The notes: generated by a model not told the origin, from the letters alone. Shown: positions 8,210-16,496, numbered from the stretch's first letter. The stretch is 41,863 nt of DNA from Candidatus Thorarchaeota archaeon (GCA_003345555.1 PRDJ01000026.1:1-41863), one strand, 5' to 3'. Made by a program: numbers and translations.

Positions 8210-8923
8210 ATGGATTGGTCTGATTGGCAGCCGGTCTATCTAGCTATAGCGAAGAGACTCAGTCTGGACATTGATGCCGACAGGAAGGCCACTGCTCTAC
8301 TCACTTCGTTGCTTGAGGACATTGACCCGGCCCCCCTTCTCAACAAGCTCGAGAACAAAATCCGGAACCGTATTGTCGTGGTCTGTGGGGCAGGTCCGTC
8401 TTTGGGACAACAGCTGGATGAAGTAATGTCAATGCCAGAAACGGTCGATGCCATCTATGTGGCAGCTGATGGTGCTGCATCGGCATTCTTGGAACTCGGC
8501 AGGAAATGCGATATTCTCGTGACCGATCTCGATGGAAACAATGATGATCTAAAGACCATGATGAACCATGGAGCTCTGCCAATAATACACGCCCATGGCG
8601 ACAATATGCATAGAGTAGAGGAATTTGTCCCAACACTTAACACAGCGCTCGGCAGCACGCAGGTAGAACCGACTGATAGGGCATTCCTATGGGGGGGATT
8701 CACTGACGGAGACAGAGCATGTCACATCACTCTTCATTATGCGCCCCGACGTCTCATACTTGTCGGCATGGACTTCGGCAATGTAGTCGGGCGCTGGTCG
8801 AAGCCCAACAGACCGCTCCACTACGAAGCAGATGACAGAAAACGAGTCAAACTGGAGATAGCAGAGGAACTCGTCTTGGGTTTATTGGCAAGGACCAGTG
8901 TCCCATGCAGTTTCATGATCTGA
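8210..8923 (+). CDS. mptE: 6-hydroxymethyl-7,8-dihydropterin pyrophosphokinase (MptE type)
   Basis: A 237-residue protein of the archaeal MptE/DUF115 family, unrelated to bacterial FolK. Visible signatures are VVVCGAGPSL (about 54-63), AADGAAS, VTDLDGN (about 106-112), HAHGDN and the WGGFTDGDRA segment. In methanogens the enzyme activates 6-hydroxymethyl-dihydropterin with ATP, producing the substrate for the dihydropteroate-type condensing enzyme. It starts 15 bases after the DHPS-like gene, so consecutive steps are encoded side by side. It converges with the membrane protein gene that ends at 8981. Confidence 0.9.
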   Translation: MDWSDWQPVYLAIAKRLSLDIDADRKATALLTSLLEDIDPAPLLNKLENKIRNRIVVVCGAGPSLGQQLDEVMSMPETVDAIYVAADGAASAFLELGRKCDILVTDLDGNNDDLKTMMNHGALPIIHAHGDNMHRVEEFVPTLNTALGSTQVEPTDRAFLWGGFTDGDRACHITLHYAPRRLILVGMDFGNVVGRWSKPNRPLHYEADDRKRVKLEIAEELVLGLLARTSVPCSFMI

Positions 8924-8980
8924 TAGCATAGGGTCTAACATACCTAGTCTCTGTCTACAATTAGTGGTCTGCTATCGAGT

Positions 8981-9424
8981 CTAAGTCTTCAGACCATAGA
9001 GGTAGCTGATGATAAGGAACGCAGTCCCTGCGAGTACTGCGCCAAGAATCATCAGACGAGTTGCATATCCCGGCTGGAAAACGTACTTGGAAGCGAGGTA
9101 GATCAGTCCGACACCAACAGTACCGATGAATATCACAGATGAGGCTACGATTCCTTCTAGTCCTAGCTGAACATCAATACTGGGTGCAATCAAGATGGGA
9201 TTGCTTGATGCATCAACGGCAATTGCCGGAGGAGTCTTGACAAGAGTGTAGATGTTGCCGCCGAGGATGAATAGAACAGCCAGAAACATTGCTCCGAAGA
9301 TGACTATGTCAGGAGGACGTGCTGGCATGCGAAACCGGGGTCTTGAAAGCCGGACTCTTGGTTTAATGATGAACCGCGGCCACCATACGGGCAACTGACG
9401 AACCTCGCGGGCAGAGTCATGCAT
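8981..9424 (-). CDS. Three-helix membrane protein, candidate OST3/OST6-like subunit
   Basis: A 147-residue protein with a basic N-terminus and three predicted transmembrane helices (about 38-57, 88-110 and 119-143). The pattern GGNIYTLVKTPP after the first helix, a short loop ending in Q-x2-x-EG-x-I before the second helix, and RLMILG before the third recall by eye the last three helices of eukaryotic OST3/OST6 (SGxMWNxIRxPP, QFxxE, RRIxxLG). The thioredoxin domain of the eukaryotic protein is absent. If correct it would partner the STT3 in this window. The start is uncertain: a TATA-like run abuts the ATG at 9424 and Met33 (9328) is an alternative. Otherwise it is an unassigned membrane protein. 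Confidence 0.6.
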   Translation of the reverse strand: MHDSAREVRQLPVWWPRFIIKPRVRLSRPRFRMPARPPDIVIFGAMFLAVLFILGGNIYTLVKTPPAIAVDASSNPILIAPSIDVQLGLEGIVASSVIFIGTVGVGLIYLASKYVFQPGYATRLMILGAVLAGTAFLIISYLYGLKT

Positions 9425-9490
9425 CTCCTTTTAAAAATATCGTGAAATGCAGACTTGTACTATGACAGGGATATATCATTCGAGGCACTG

Positions 9491-9497
9491 TTTAATA
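9491..9497 (+). promoter_or_regulatory. Candidate TATA box for topoisomerase IA
   Basis: TTTAATA lies 47-53 bases before the GTG at 9544, in the gap divergent from the membrane protein gene. A leader of about 25 bases with AGGTGA would result. Confidence 0.4.
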
Positions 9498-9543
9498 CCG
9501 TATGCTCATCAACGGTGAGAGAGTCACAGAAAGGTGACCAAGA

Positions 9544-11676
9544 GTGTCTCGTGTCCTTGTGATTTCTGAGAAACCGAATGCAGCTAAGAGAATAGCCCAA
9601 GCTCTCGATGAGAAAGGACAGCCCCATGAAATCGCGGTCGGTAGCGTCACATACTACGAGTGTACCAAAGACAATGACACGATACTAGTTACCTATGCCC
9701 TTGGGCACCTATACGAACTGCGACAGACAGAGGGTGGGTGGAACTACCCTAGGCTCGAGACTGAGTGGGTTCCGAAATATGAAGTCGAAAAGAAGGCTGC
9801 CAAAACCAGACCCCTAATCGCTCTTATCAAGCGGCTGGGAAGACAAGTAGATAGATTCGTAGTGGCGACCGACTACGATATCGAGGGCAGTCTAATTGGT
9901 TACTTGGTGCTAAAGTATGCCTGCGAGATCGATACTGCCAAGGCCCAAAGGATGGTGTTCTCGTCGCTCACTAAATCAGATATTGTGGAGGCATATGAGA
10001 GTGCTAGACCTAACCTAGACTTCACGATGATAGAATCGGGTTGTGTGCGGCACAAAGTGGATTGGCTCTATGGGATCAATCTCACTCGAGCTCTTACTTT
10101 ATCAATCAGGAAGTCTGCTGGATGGTTCAAGATAGTATCTACGGGAAGAGTACAGGGGCCGATCTTGGAATTTGTCGCCCTGCGTGACAAGGAAATCAAC
10201 CTGTTCGTGCCCACGCCATTCTGGAATATCGCTGTTCAAGGAATCTTCGAGAAACATGAATTGTCATTGGAGTTCAGTAACGGCCGCATTGATAACAAGG
10301 AGATGGCCTATGCACTGGCTGATGAAATTCGAGGAAAGACTCCATATGTTGACGCCGTAAGAGAAAAATCAGTTGTGCAGTCTGCGCCGCCGCCATTCAA
10401 TCTCAGCGACTTGCAGACAGAAGCATACCGACTCTTCGGCTTCAGGCCCAGTAAGACTCTTTCAGTAGCACAGAAGCTCTATCTTGATGCTCTGATTTCC
10501 TATCCGAGAACAAGTAGTCAGCGGCTTCCCCCTAGTCTTGATATCAACGCAATACTGAACGGGCTTCAGAAGATTGCAAGATTGGGCCCTCTTGTCAGAC
10601 GGCTGCTCAAGCAGGCACAGCTTACACCAACTCAGGGTGAGAAGGAGGATCCTGCACATCCAGCGATACACCCTACTGGAACACAACCAACCGAAGAACT
10701 GAGGCCAAATGAAAGAAAGATCTTCGACCTTGTCGTGCACAGGTTTCTTGCATCGCTCGGAGAAGCGGCTGTCAAGAAAATCGTGAAAGCGGACATTCTT
10801 TGTGGTGAGCGTCTCTTCTACGTGAGAGGAGTGAAAGTGCTGATCACAGGGTGGATGGATTTCTATGGCCCATTCGTACTAATGAAGGAGAAAGCATTGC
10901 CAGATCTTAGCAAAGGTGACGAAATCCAACTGACATCAGTGAAGGTGGATGAGAAGTACACGTCACCGCCATCTAGGTACAACCCGTCAAGCTTGTTGAG
11001 ACTTCTTGAAAGAGAGAACCTTGGCACGAAAGCGACTAGGTCTGAAATCATTGATTCGCTCAATTCACGCGGGTACACCGTAGGCGACAGATTCGAATTG
11101 TCAGCATTAGGCTACGCCATCTACGAGACCCTCAAGCAGTATGTTCCAACAGTGCTATCCGCCGACATGACTCGTCGATTGGAAGAGGAGATGGAAGAGA
11201 TACAGCGGGGCGCGGGTAGCAGAGAGAGCGTACTCTCAGAAGCCAAGGCCAATCTCCTTACACTACTTGGCAACTTCAGGTCTCAGGAAGATACGATTGG
11301 TCAAGCACTAGTGAAAGGTCTACAGAGATACTGGAGAGAGGAACAAGACATGGGGCCGTGCCCGAACTGCGAGGACGGAACCCTCACTCTGGTCTATTCG
11401 CCGAAGAGTGGTAAGAGATTCGTTGGATGCTCGAATTACCGAAATGGTACATGTAGTACGACATTCCCGCTGCCCCAGAAGGGTAAAGTCTTGCCGCTGA
11501 AGAAACAGTGTCCATATTGCGGCTATAGAATGATAAGGGTACTATCGGGCAGAAAGGCTTGGGAAACATGTATCAACTGGGCAGAGTGCACGGGGCGACA
11601 AGACGAACTCAAGGCCCTTGAAGAGAAAAGGACAACCAAAGAAAGAACCAAACCAGTAGAGGACGAAGACATATGA
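9544..11676 (+). CDS. topA: DNA topoisomerase I (type IA)
   Basis: A 710-residue type IA topoisomerase that relaxes negative supercoils by a transient 5'-phosphotyrosine bond. The Toprim domain begins with VISEKPNAAK (E9) and has the acidic motif TDYDIEG near residue 115; the active-site tyrosine is Y320 in ISYPRTSSQRLP. The C-terminus has two Cys4 zinc ribbons (CPNC...CSNYRNGTC and CPYC...CINWAEC). The start is GTG with AGGTGA eight bases upstream. Its stop overlaps the next small gene by four bases (ATGA). Length and motifs are typical of archaeal TopA/TOP3-like enzymes. Confidence 0.95.
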   Translation: MSRVLVISEKPNAAKRIAQALDEKGQPHEIAVGSVTYYECTKDNDTILVTYALGHLYELRQTEGGWNYPRLETEWVPKYEVEKKAAKTRPLIALIKRLGRQVDRFVVATDYDIEGSLIGYLVLKYACEIDTAKAQRMVFSSLTKSDIVEAYESARPNLDFTMIESGCVRHKVDWLYGINLTRALTLSIRKSAGWFKIVSTGRVQGPILEFVALRDKEINLFVPTPFWNIAVQGIFEKHELSLEFSNGRIDNKEMAYALADEIRGKTPYVDAVREKSVVQSAPPPFNLSDLQTEAYRLFGFRPSKTLSVAQKLYLDALISYPRTSSQRLPPSLDINAILNGLQKIARLGPLVRRLLKQAQLTPTQGEKEDPAHPAIHPTGTQPTEELRPNERKIFDLVVHRFLASLGEAAVKKIVKADILCGERLFYVRGVKVLITGWMDFYGPFVLMKEKALPDLSKGDEIQLTSVKVDEKYTSPPSRYNPSSLLRLLERENLGTKATRSEIIDSLNSRGYTVGDRFELSALGYAIYETLKQYVPTVLSADMTRRLEEEMEEIQRGAGSRESVLSEAKANLLTLLGNFRSQEDTIGQALVKGLQRYWREEQDMGPCPNCEDGTLTLVYSPKSGKRFVGCSNYRNGTCSTTFPLPQKGKVLPLKKQCPYCGYRMIRVLSGRKAWETCINWAECTGRQDELKALEEKRTTKERTKPVEDEDI

Positions 11677-11906
11677 CGGAGTGTCCCATCTGCTTCCGCC
11701 AGTCCATGAACGGCACTGAACTCTGTGAATATCATGAGGAGGCACTCACTAGACTTCGTGCTGCATTCGCAGAATGGGAGAAAGCTCTGGGTGTTGGATG
11801 GATAGATTACCTATCATTAGTGTATCGAACTCAGGAGCTGGGATTGTGGGTCCGCGAGATAGTGGCTTATCTCACCTCAAGAAGTGCTGCTTCAATGCTT
11901 TCGTGA
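11673..11906 (+). CDS. Small zinc-binding protein coupled to topoisomerase I
   Basis: I do not recognise a named family. The 77-residue product starts with a probable zinc site, C4-x2-C7 and C18-x2-H21, followed by a mostly helical tail. The ATG overlaps the topA stop in an ATGA arrangement, so translation is probably coupled and a role with the topoisomerase or DNA is possible (inference). Its last 35 bases overlap the end of the convergent gene at 11872. It could be an adaptor or a remnant zinc domain. Confidence 0.7.
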   Translation: MTECPICFRQSMNGTELCEYHEEALTRLRAAFAEWEKALGVGWIDYLSLVYRTQELGLWVREIVAYLTSRSAASMLS

Positions 11907-12216
11907 TATCGACCATAAGAGCCCGGGTCAGATCCTTCACGGCTATTATCATCATGCACATGCGGCCAGTGCTCTTGGCAACATTCTCTGCGAGAATGCG
12001 GACCTGCATGGCATCTTCTCCAAGCGAAAGAAACCCTGTTGATGTCGGTTCCCCGCGGCCCTGACCTGCTGGAATTGCCACTGCTGATAGCCCTAATCGA
12101 AAACGCTCGGCGTCAGATATCAGCACTAGCAGTCCATTCTCAAGGTCCATTAATCTAACTCTCAGACGACCGTGCTCCGTTTCGTGTTCAAAATCACGGA
12201 CATCATCAAGTGCCAT
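11872..12216 (-). CDS. Candidate PAC4-like proteasome assembly chaperone
   Basis: A 114-residue soluble protein. By eye its order of elements follows human PSMG4/PAC4: a strand ending RLMDLENGLLVLIS, then FRLGLSAVAIP, then PTSTGFLSLGED, then a helix RILAENVAKSTGR, a strand MCMMIIAV and a final helix LMVDITKALKQ. PAC4 assists assembly of the 20S alpha ring. The ATG at 12216 is chosen because a TATA-like element on this strand sits near 12252-12258; a TTG at 12246 would add ten residues. It overlaps the topA-linked zinc gene tail to tail by 35 bases. The assignment is by pattern only and could instead be an unrelated alpha-beta protein. Confidence 0.6.
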   Translation of the reverse strand: MALDDVRDFEHETEHGRLRVRLMDLENGLLVLISDAERFRLGLSAVAIPAGQGRGEPTSTGFLSLGEDAMQVRILAENVAKSTGRMCMMIIAVKDLTRALMVDITKALKQHFLR

Positions 12217-12284
12217 TGTGCAAATCCCTGCTTGCACTAGGCGCAATTGACCATAAATCAGTAGCGAGCAGACCTGGAGACGCT

Positions 12285-12362
12285 ATGTCTTGTCCAGTCA
12301 AAGGCTGCAAACAACATTGTTATGTGTCAGGAGAAACCTGTTCGTGTCGGAATCGGCAATGA
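12285..12362 (+). CDS. 25-residue Cys-rich mini-ORF ahead of the XPD-like helicase
   Basis: An ATG at 12285 opens a 25-codon frame with five cysteines (3, 8, 12, 19, 21) and one histidine (11), ending in TGA at 12360-12362 that overlaps the helicase ATG at 12359 (ATGA). GGAG at about 12275 gives a good ribosome binding site. It may be a genuine small metal-binding peptide or a leader that couples translation to the helicase. Its existence as a protein is inferred from the start signal and overlap. Confidence 0.5.
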   Translation: MSCPVKGCKQHCYVSGETCSCRNRQ

Positions 12363-14287
12363 GTGGCAGGCGCTCTCACATGGACTACTTTCCTTACCCG
12401 GAGACTCGGAAAGGACAGGATGACATGATGCAGCTCATTGAGAGTTCAGTTAGAGAGGGAAGAGACGCATGCCTCGAGGCACCGAACGGTTTTGGGAAGA
12501 CCTGTGTAGCGCTTTGTGGAGTCTTGCCTTGGGTGAAGGAGAACAACGGTAAGATTCTCTATTGTGCTAGGACACATAGACAGCTAGACCGCGTAATAGA
12601 GGAACTTGATGTTGTTTCCAAGCGCATTGATGTGACAGGCGTCGCCTTCAGAGGAAGGCAACATATGTGTCTGAACGAGTTCATCGTGAAGAACGCGGAT
12701 TTCGTGACCCCAATTAGCGAGATATGTGGCCAACTTAAGGCTGCACATAGTTGCTCGTACTTCGAGCATTTCAAGAACTTGGCCGCTTTAGACAATCCTT
12801 TCGAGGACATGCCGAAGAAAGCAATCAATGCTCTGGAGATTATTACGGTTGCAAAGGAATGGAGAGTGTGCCCATACGAACTGGCCAAAGCACTCGCGAG
12901 AGTCGCCGATGTTATCGCCCTTTCATATCTCTACGTGTTTGACCCATTCATACTCGAGTCCTTTGCACCAGAGATTGGAGCGCCCATGTCGATGGTTGTG
13001 CTTGTCCAAGACGAGGCACACAACGTTCCCTTCACAGCTCTCGATTCAGCCAGCGATTCACTAGCTCTTGGGACCATTAGGCAGGCAATGAGAGAAGCCG
13101 AGACGTACAACGATCATATATCGAGAAACTTCTGTCGGGAACTCGCGAAGAGCATACTGGAAGTATCCAATGGTATGGGGGAAAGCGAAGAGGAGAACAT
13201 CAGTCCTAGAGATCTCTATGACTCCATCGTTGGAGCGTCCGGCATAGCTCCGGAAACACAACCACTTCCCTATATGAGCAGCCTCGGTTCCAAGATTAGA
13301 ATGGGTCTCCTGAGAGCTGGTAAGTTTCCCAAATCAGCAATCTACAGAGTGGCAGAGTTTCTTCTAAAATGGCTGCGATACAGTGAACGTGATGATTACG
13401 GTTTCTTGCTGACTTCGAGACATAAGAACGGGCAAAGTAGAGGGGTCTCCATTGACCTTGTAGCACTAGACCCGACGAATGTAACTGAACCGATATTAAA
13501 ACAGGTTCATTCTTCCATAGCTATGTCGGGCACGATATCGCCACTTGATGCTTACGCGGAAATGCTGGGACTAAGAAAGGACAGCATAAAGGCAGCCTTT
13601 CGTAGTCCTTTCGGGCCGCGCAACAGGCTTGGCATAATCGTGGAGGGCTTGGATACATCGTATGAAGGCAGAAGCGCAACTCTATTCCAGCGAATGGTCG
13701 ATCACTGTGTTGCTGTCGCTAATGCTACAAACGGCAATACGGGCATTTTTGCGGCCAGCTACTCGGTCGCAGAATCTTTGGTCAGAGCAGGACTGGAAAA
13801 GAGACTCAAGAGAAAGCTGTTCATTGAGAGGCAGGGAATGAAAACAATCGAAAACGACACCATGATTGATGAGTTCAAGAGGAGGGGGGAAAGCGGCGGA
13901 GCTGTCCTCCTAGGCGTACAAGGAGGACGCAATTCCGAGGGTGGTGATTTTCCCGGTCCAGCTATGGAGAGTGTAGTAGTCGTTGGTGTTCCGTATGCTA
14001 AGCCAACTCCCCGAATTGATGCACTAATACAGTATTTTGACAAGCGCTTCTCTGGTAAGGGCAGAGAATACGCTTACGTCCTGCCCTCGATGACAAAGGC
14101 GATTCAGGCGGCCGGTAGGCCTGTGCGTCGCCTATCCGATAGAGGGGCGATCGTGTTCTTGGACCAGCGCTTTGCATCACCTTATCTTCGAAGATACTTG
14201 CCTTCTTGGCTTGATGAAGTGACAAGTACAATACCTGACGATCCCACCGCAGTTGCGGAAAGAATACAGGCTTTCTTCTCAGACTAA
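12359..14287 (+). CDS. XPD/Rad3-family iron-sulfur DNA helicase
   Basis: A 642-residue superfamily 2 helicase. It opens with the XPD-type Q-like motif FPYPETRKGQ, then Walker A APNGFGKT (41-48), four iron-sulfur cysteines C104, C122, C131 and C170, and Walker B DEAH (218-221). C-terminal motifs include GTISP, VQGGRNSEGGD and QAAGRPVR. It is a 5'-3' helicase probably used in repair. The ATG at 12359 overlaps the mini-ORF stop; a TTG at 12290 would add 23 unlikely residues. Its stop overlaps the convergent RNase H-fold gene by four bases. XPD rather than DinG is favoured by the N-terminal motif. Confidence 0.9.
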   Translation: MSGRRSHMDYFPYPETRKGQDDMMQLIESSVREGRDACLEAPNGFGKTCVALCGVLPWVKENNGKILYCARTHRQLDRVIEELDVVSKRIDVTGVAFRGRQHMCLNEFIVKNADFVTPISEICGQLKAAHSCSYFEHFKNLAALDNPFEDMPKKAINALEIITVAKEWRVCPYELAKALARVADVIALSYLYVFDPFILESFAPEIGAPMSMVVLVQDEAHNVPFTALDSASDSLALGTIRQAMREAETYNDHISRNFCRELAKSILEVSNGMGESEEENISPRDLYDSIVGASGIAPETQPLPYMSSLGSKIRMGLLRAGKFPKSAIYRVAEFLLKWLRYSERDDYGFLLTSRHKNGQSRGVSIDLVALDPTNVTEPILKQVHSSIAMSGTISPLDAYAEMLGLRKDSIKAAFRSPFGPRNRLGIIVEGLDTSYEGRSATLFQRMVDHCVAVANATNGNTGIFAASYSVAESLVRAGLEKRLKRKLFIERQGMKTIENDTMIDEFKRRGESGGAVLLGVQGGRNSEGGDFPGPAMESVVVVGVPYAKPTPRIDALIQYFDKRFSGKGREYAYVLPSMTKAIQAAGRPVRRLSDRGAIVFLDQRFASPYLRRYLPSWLDEVTSTIPDDPTAVAERIQAFFSD

Positions 14288-15054
14288 TTCGAGTCGTCCA
14301 ACAGCTTCTCTAGAGATGTACCGCCAGTCAGTACTGAGCGTGCCCGGCCAGTTGTCAGGGACCTTCTTCCGTCAGTCAGACGAGCAAACAGTTGCTTCAA
14401 AGACCGCACATACTCCTCTTTGGGTTCGATCAGAATATCCGAGCCACTAGGAACGCGTCCGTGTCGAGATGCGATTATTGTTGCAGAAGATTGGTCGGAG
14501 TCAGCGCCACCCCCCACTGTGGTATGATGTTCGTTCACGAGCTCTATTCGGGTCGCTGTAATCTTACCAAGAATACCCCGCAGATACAACACGGAGTACA
14601 AAGGAGAACCAGTTCCCACCCTTACTAGGGTCTCGCCCTCAGAATACTTCTTTGTGACGTGATAGAGCCAATCCAGAGTGAGCTTTGCTGCCTCAACTGG
14701 TGATGAGACCGTCTTTGTGTGCACCGGACGACCATCCATGGTTATGGCCAGTCCGATACGCATGCCTGGATCAACACCAATGGCAGTAATTGATGGACGC
14801 TTTATTCCAAGCAGTCTCATTTTGACTTCAATAGCTGTGAGGTCAGGGTCTGGGTCAGGCCCTACTTTCACAATGCGGCTATCTATTGCAGACCACGCCT
14901 CATCCTCTGTCGTGATTACAACATTGGCAGTGTCACATTCTGAATCGCCGGGATTGCAGACACTGAATCCAACTTCGAGACTCTCAAGAAGCTTGACTGT
15001 TTGGTAGAGCACCTTCGGGTTGCGGGTGGCAATTGTGACCTTAGTCTCACCCAT
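14284..15054 (-). CDS. Predicted RNase H-fold (RuvC/YqgF-like) protein
   Basis: A 256-residue protein. Residues 90-102 carry AIGVDPGMRIGLA, the first-strand aspartate (D95) and glycine pattern of RuvC/YqgF-type RNase H-fold nucleases; later acidic residues in IELVNEHHTT and GADSDQSSA could complete the site. The first 85 residues form a separate alpha-beta domain. The gene is head to head with radB (39-base gap) and tail to tail with the XPD-like helicase, so a nucleic-acid processing role fits, but the substrate is unknown. The ATG at 15054 is the natural start. Confidence 0.7.
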   Translation of the reverse strand: MGETKVTIATRNPKVLYQTVKLLESLEVGFSVCNPGDSECDTANVVITTEDEAWSAIDSRIVKVGPDPDPDLTAIEVKMRLLGIKRPSITAIGVDPGMRIGLAITMDGRPVHTKTVSSPVEAAKLTLDWLYHVTKKYSEGETLVRVGTGSPLYSVLYLRGILGKITATRIELVNEHHTTVGGGADSDQSSATIIASRHGRVPSGSDILIEPKEEYVRSLKQLFARLTDGRRSLTTGRARSVLTGGTSLEKLLDDSN

Positions 15055-15093
15055 TGTTCGAGCCCTTCTCGGTAGACTTATGACCCATCAGTC

Positions 15094-15843
15094 ATGATGG
15101 TGTTGGTGGTGGCTCCGGATTTGATTCTTCCGTCTGGCGTCTTGCCGTTGGATCATGTCTTGAATGGCGGCCTACGCACAGGTTTAGTCACGCACGTCTA
15201 TGGTGAGGCCGCATCAGGCAAGACCACCATGGGCCTGCAGTTTGTGAACGCGGCGTGCAAGCTGGGAGCGCGCTCGATGTACATCAACTCTGAAAGCACC
15301 TCAATAATCGAGAGACTGGAACAAGTCACAGGCAGAGAGTTCAATGAGATCGAGGATCTGGTCAGGATTCTCGCTCCAAAGGGTTTCGCTGAGCAAGGCA
15401 TGCTTATTGATGAACTAGACCTCTACGCAAGAGAGGGCACAAAACTGGTTGTCGTCGATACTCTTACTCGGCTTTATAGAACTGTGCTCGAAAACAAAGA
15501 TGCCACTTACGCAGCTCACCGAGAGTTGAATCGACAGACAGGCTTCCTGAAGGGGCTTGCAAGACAAAGAGACATGGCTATTCTAATACTCAATCAGGTT
15601 AGGGGAGTGCCAGACAGTCATGATTTGCTCGAACCAGTCGCCAAGAACATTCTAGACTACTGGGCCGATTATGTCCTCTGGATGCGCTTGGGACAGACAA
15701 GAGGAGAGAGAAAGATAGACCTGATCAGACCCGGAGAAAAACATCGACGAGTCGTTCTATACATCACTGGTTCCGGCATCGCTTCAGTACCCGACGAACA
15801 GGAAACAGTGAAATCGGGTGCAAAGAGACACAGAGAGGAGTAG
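15094..15843 (+). CDS. radB: DNA repair and recombination protein RadB
   Basis: A 249-residue RecA-family protein without the N-terminal helix-hairpin domain of RadA. Walker A is GEAASGKTT (37-45), Walker B is KLVVVDTLTRLY, and the L2-like region holds ILNQVRGVPDS. RadB is an archaeal RadA paralogue that assists homologous recombination. Two adjacent ATG codons (15094, 15097) are possible starts. CDP-archaeol synthase follows after 5 bases, so both are probably one transcript. Confidence 0.93.
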   Translation: MMVLVVAPDLILPSGVLPLDHVLNGGLRTGLVTHVYGEAASGKTTMGLQFVNAACKLGARSMYINSESTSIIERLEQVTGREFNEIEDLVRILAPKGFAEQGMLIDELDLYAREGTKLVVVDTLTRLYRTVLENKDATYAAHRELNRQTGFLKGLARQRDMAILILNQVRGVPDSHDLLEPVAKNILDYWADYVLWMRLGQTRGERKIDLIRPGEKHRRVVLYITGSGIASVPDEQETVKSGAKRHREE

Positions 15844-15848
15844 TCCCA

Positions 15849-16409
15849 ATGTATGAGGCCATCGCAGTAATTGAATTGGCAGTCTGGCTTGGATTGCCGG
15901 CGTGGGTGGCGAACTTCACGCCAGTTATTTTCGGAGGGGGAATGCCCATAGATCGAGGAAGGGTTCTTCGTGATGGACATAGATTGTTTGGCGACGGGAA
16001 GACAGTCAGAGGATTCATAGCAGGAGTGATATGTGGTACAGTGGCAGGAGTAGCTCAAACCATCGCGGGTCCGTTCTTGGAGCCGATACTGAGCTGGTAT
16101 GTGGTCGTCACCCCTGACATGGAAACAGTGTTGCTGATGAACCTGCCTGCAGCGTTTCTGCTATCCCTCGGTGCGCTTACCGGTGACCTTGCAGGATCCT
16201 TCATCAAGAGAAGAGCAAATATCAAGAGTGGAGGCCCATCACCGATGCTCGACCAGCTCGGCTTCGTAATCGTCGCTCTCATTGCGGCATCGTTTTTCTT
16301 GCGGCCTGCTCCAGAATATGTCCAGCTACTCATACTCATTACGCTCGGTGCGCACTGGTTGAGTAATGCATTAGGCTACTTGGTGGGTCTCAAGAAACAC
16401 CCTTGGTGA
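15849..16409 (+). CDS. carS: CDP-archaeol synthase
   Basis: A 186-residue integral membrane protein with about five helices, of CarS size. It has FGDGKTVRGFIAG (about 49-61) and the signature SFIKRRANIKSGGPSPMLDQLGF (about 120-142), where the acidic and basic residues bind CTP and Mg2+. It activates digeranylgeranylglyceryl phosphate with CTP to give CDP-archaeol, the headgroup precursor. It lies 5 bases after radB. Together with G1P dehydrogenase and the mevalonate genes it makes three parts of the archaeal lipid pathway in this window. Confidence 0.93.
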   Translation: MYEAIAVIELAVWLGLPAWVANFTPVIFGGGMPIDRGRVLRDGHRLFGDGKTVRGFIAGVICGTVAGVAQTIAGPFLEPILSWYVVVTPDMETVLLMNLPAAFLLSLGALTGDLAGSFIKRRANIKSGGPSPMLDQLGFVIVALIAASFFLRPAPEYVQLLILITLGAHWLSNALGYLVGLKKHPW

Positions 16410-16496
16410 CGCCGAGAGTGAAACACCTGAGCTCTTGCGTCATTTCCCGAATTCATAAGTGCTTGTTGATGTCAATATGCAAATGGCCAAAGATAG

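Noticed and set aside
12290-12358. N-terminal extension of the XPD-like helicase from a TTG at 12290
   Set aside because: It has no similarity to the family N-terminus; ATG 12359 starts just before FPYPETRKGQ.
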